Assembly: GCF_019511445.1 (NCBI RefSeq)
Contig: NZ_JAEUAN010000016.1
Coordinates: forward strand, 100,731 to 164,730
Reading direction: 5' to 3'
From: Aliirhizobium wenxiniae
GTDB lineage: Bacteria; Pseudomonadota; Alphaproteobacteria; Rhizobiales; Rhizobiaceae
DNA: 64,000 nucleotides
Positions 62,104 through 64,000 of this stretch are shown in pieces. Numbering within the stretch: the stretch's first letter is position 1; every line of letters starts with the position of its first letter. Both the position numbers and the translations under genes were made by a program. Under the pieces are notes generated by a model. The model made no database searches and had not been told where the DNA came from. It saw only the letters and a list, made by a program, of their open reading frames with translations.

Positions 62104-63714
62104 ATGGTTGCTATGACTTCTCTTCGACGTGCCGCTAATGGCGATTGGTTTAGCCGAAAAGGTATCCCCGCAGACATTCGAGAAGCCTACAAGGCAGCTT
62201 ATGGCGTCGCGATGGAGGAGCGTTTCCGCCTTTCTTCGTCCGCGACTATGGGCCAAGCCAAGGCAGAGCTGCGCGACTGGGATGCCACTATCAGCAGCCG
62301 TATTGAAGCACTGAGGGCTGCGAGCATTGGTGCGACAGTCGCCCTCACGCAACGCCAGTTGAGTGCCTTGACGGGGGATTGGTATCGATGGTTTGCCAGT
62401 CTTCACGCTGAGAACGCTGGGCATCAAGATGATTGGTCGTCGCGCTATGCCCAGCTTCAGGCGGTTTATGACCGCTTCGACGTTGCCAGCATGGACCCGG
62501 AGCAGGAAGTCGGAACGGCTGCCCGCAGGCACATCAGGGCTACGGTGTCCGAACTGGGTATGGTTGCCACCTTTCTCGCCGAGCAGTCTGCTTCTTTGGA
62601 CGAAAAGTCCTTGAGCGCTTTCATTGACACGATTGAGGTCGAGATAGCCCCTGCCTTCGCAGCGTTAGGGCGGCGTTCCGTTGGCGACTATTCGCCGGAC
62701 GCTCGGCTTGCTCGATTTGTTGAGCAACCGGTCGGCATCAATTCAAAAGGCGTGAAGCTATCGGGCTGGACCTGCTGGCAGGCATTTGAAAAATGGGTCA
62801 ATGAGCGTAGTCCAGCACCCGCAACGGTGAGCCGCTGGAGGAGCGTCTTCCTCGCTCTTGATAAACACTTTGACGGCAGGGACGTGGCCACGATCACCGA
62901 CGATGAGGTGATAGGATGGAAGGGCACGTTGGTCACCGAAAAGCGGTCTGCTGCGGTGGCGAACGATGTGTGGATTACTGCGGCAAAAACGGTTTTCAAC
63001 TGGTTGCTGGAAAACAAGAAAGTCGCTGCCAACCCGTTCGAGGGCGTACGCATTGCCACGATTAAAAAGGTCAAGGTGCGGGAGCGAGCATTCGAGCCGA
63101 TCGAGTGGAAGGCCATTCTCAGCGCGAGCCTTGCTCCACCATCGCCACGACTGAAGCCAGAGAAGGCGGCTGCCCGTCGATGGGTGCCGTGGCTGTGCGC
63201 CTATACTGGATCGCGCCCCGGCGAGATGACCCAGCTCCAAGCCACGAGTGTGCGGCAGCAAGACGGTATCTGGATCATCGACATCAGCCCCGAGGACGGC
63301 ACCGTAAAGGGCGCTTCATATCGTCGTGTCCCAATCCATGAGCATCTGATCGAGATGGGCTTCTTGGACTTCGTCGCTGAGAAAAGGACAGGTCCGCTGT
63401 TTTATGCCCCAGCCGACAAGCGGGCCTCAGGGGATGACCCAACCAAGCCCGTACGCCCGCCCTATGTAATCGCTCGGAACAAGCTCGCAGAATGGGTGCG
63501 TAATGATGTCGAGGTTACAGACCCGAATATCAGCCCGAACCACGCATGGCGGCATACGTTCAAGCGGCAGGCCGCAAGGGTGAACATGGAGAAGCGTTTC
63601 CGCTTTGCGTTCTGTGGTCACGAGAGTGACGATGTGGGGGACATCTACGAAACACCGACGCTGGAAGACATGGCCGAGGAGCTGAAGAAGTTCCCGCGCT
63701 ACAATCTCGGATAA
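62104..63714 (+). CDS. Tyrosine recombinase/phage-type integrase
   Basis: 536 residues. N-terminal DUF6538-like segment (MTSLRRAANGDWFSRKGIPA), a long helical linker, SAM-like core-binding domain (about 225-305), and the C-terminal catalytic domain. The full catalytic set is visible: Arg371 (TGSRPGE), Lys402, His480 and Arg483 (NHAWRHTF), His506 (CGHES) and Tyr515 (DIYET). It is therefore probably active. No strong ribosome site precedes the ATG at 62104; ATG 62113 is an alternative. GC and codon use are less biased than in the neighbouring core genes, consistent with transfer. Confidence 0.95.
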   Translation: MVAMTSLRRAANGDWFSRKGIPADIREAYKAAYGVAMEERFRLSSSATMGQAKAELRDWDATISSRIEALRAASIGATVALTQRQLSALTGDWYRWFASLHAENAGHQDDWSSRYAQLQAVYDRFDVASMDPEQEVGTAARRHIRATVSELGMVATFLAEQSASLDEKSLSAFIDTIEVEIAPAFAALGRRSVGDYSPDARLARFVEQPVGINSKGVKLSGWTCWQAFEKWVNERSPAPATVSRWRSVFLALDKHFDGRDVATITDDEVIGWKGTLVTEKRSAAVANDVWITAAKTVFNWLLENKKVAANPFEGVRIATIKKVKVRERAFEPIEWKAILSASLAPPSPRLKPEKAAARRWVPWLCAYTGSRPGEMTQLQATSVRQQDGIWIIDISPEDGTVKGASYRRVPIHEHLIEMGFLDFVAEKRTGPLFYAPADKRASGDDPTKPVRPPYVIARNKLAEWVRNDVEVTDPNISPNHAWRHTFKRQAARVNMEKRFRFAFCGHESDDVGDIYETPTLEDMAEELKKFPRYNLG

Positions 63715-63745
63715 ATGACATAGCAGGGATATTGGGCACCTCAAT

Positions 63746-63988
63746 GTGGAGACTAGAGACGAGCGCTCGGCTACGGTGAAGCTGGTGGTGCCTAACCACG
63801 AGTTCGCATGGAGCCGGGAGGAGCGGTTCGAATGGCCGTCCGGCAAGTGGGGGCGGTGGGTGATCGAGAAGCGTGCGGATTTCGATGAATCGGGACAGCG
63901 ATTTCAGCAAGTCGCGGACAAGCATTTCGCTAAGTCGCGGACAGCGGGCTCGATCGATTTCCGCCAGCCTGGTTGCTGTCAGGGGTGA
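63746..63988 (+). CDS. Short hypothetical ORF of the integrated element
   Basis: 80 codons from a GTG at 63746, 31 bases past the integrase stop. The product has a beta-like stretch (ATVKLVVPNHEFAWSREERF) then a Trp-rich segment (WPSGKWGRWVIEKR), with no recognised family. The ribosome site is poor (CAGGGA), and the last third looks random. It may be a small element gene or chance. Confidence 0.3.
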   Translation: METRDERSATVKLVVPNHEFAWSREERFEWPSGKWGRWVIEKRADFDESGQRFQQVADKHFAKSRTAGSIDFRQPGCCQG

Positions 63989-64000
63989 TTGATTTCGTTT

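Larger units (their letters stand above)
62020..64000 (+). mobile_element. Left end of a tRNA-Leu-integrated element (continues beyond window)
   Basis: A tyrosine integrase reads away from the 3' end of tRNA-Leu(TAA) with no intervening gene, the hallmark layout of integrative elements, prophages and genomic islands. The right end, with the direct repeat of the tRNA 3' end, is outside the window. The nature of the element is unknown. Confidence 0.7.

Overview
The window is a contiguous piece of a Rhizobiaceae (Alphaproteobacteria, Rhizobium/Agrobacterium-type) chromosome. GC is high. It carries family hallmarks: ExoR, PopZ (DUF2497), a DUF982 protein, DUF1127 proteins beside a CCTCCTCCC-hairpin sRNA, ExoD, and rhizobial palindromic intergenic repeats. 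Gene order between about 2 and 33 kb (tig, trmFO, yajC, nlpD-pcm-surE-serS-tatCBA-scpBA-nagZ-SPOR-argS-dgt, erpA, xth, exoR, valS, popZ) is, from memory, typical core synteny of this family. No database search was run.

Layout. 1-5 kb: the 3'-truncated end of an ABC-F ATPase gene, a translationally coupled pair of tiny membrane proteins, trigger factor, tRNA-Leu(TAG), a probable ar14/'cuckoo' sRNA and two DUF1127 proteins. 5-34 kb: housekeeping genes, mostly on the minus strand. They cover tRNA modification (TrmFO), homologues of the mitochondrial complex I assembly factors NDUFAF3 and NDUFAF6, YajC, division/envelope factors (NlpD-like, SPOR), protein repair (two Pcm paralogues), Tat translocase, condensin accessory ScpAB, three aminoacyl-tRNA synthetases, dGTPase, Fe-S insertion, ExoR and PopZ. 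34-39 kb: small membrane or family-restricted genes, two tRNAs and an orphan ChrR-like cupin protein. 39.9-43.7 kb: a plus-strand sulfur/amino-acid cluster (cysK, alaX, sseA, GNAT, DUF1203). 44-48 kb: a PadR regulator with its own operators, ald with a divergent Lrp regulator, and an EamA exporter. 48-58.4 kb: a c-di-GMP-rich stretch (PilZ protein, membrane GGDEF cyclase, and a 999-residue ammonium-transporter/PAS/GGDEF/EAL fusion) mixed with CpdB, PhzF, LysR/AzoR and DUF2087 genes. 58.4-61.8 kb: HlyU, threonine dehydratase, secreted esterase and DUF3597. 61.9-64 kb: tRNA-Leu(TAA) followed by a complete tyrosine recombinase, which marks the left edge of an integrated element running off the window.

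The most unusual item is the Amt-PAS-GGDEF-EAL protein at 55351-58350. Its ammonium-channel domain keeps the first pore histidine but has Tyr, Leu and Phe at other conduction positions, so it looks like a former transporter turned c-di-GMP sensor. Also notable are the sRNA/DUF1127 locus, the PadR operators, an orphan anti-sigma-like protein without its zinc cysteines, and two places where a gene expected from family synteny (secDF, tolC) is absent.
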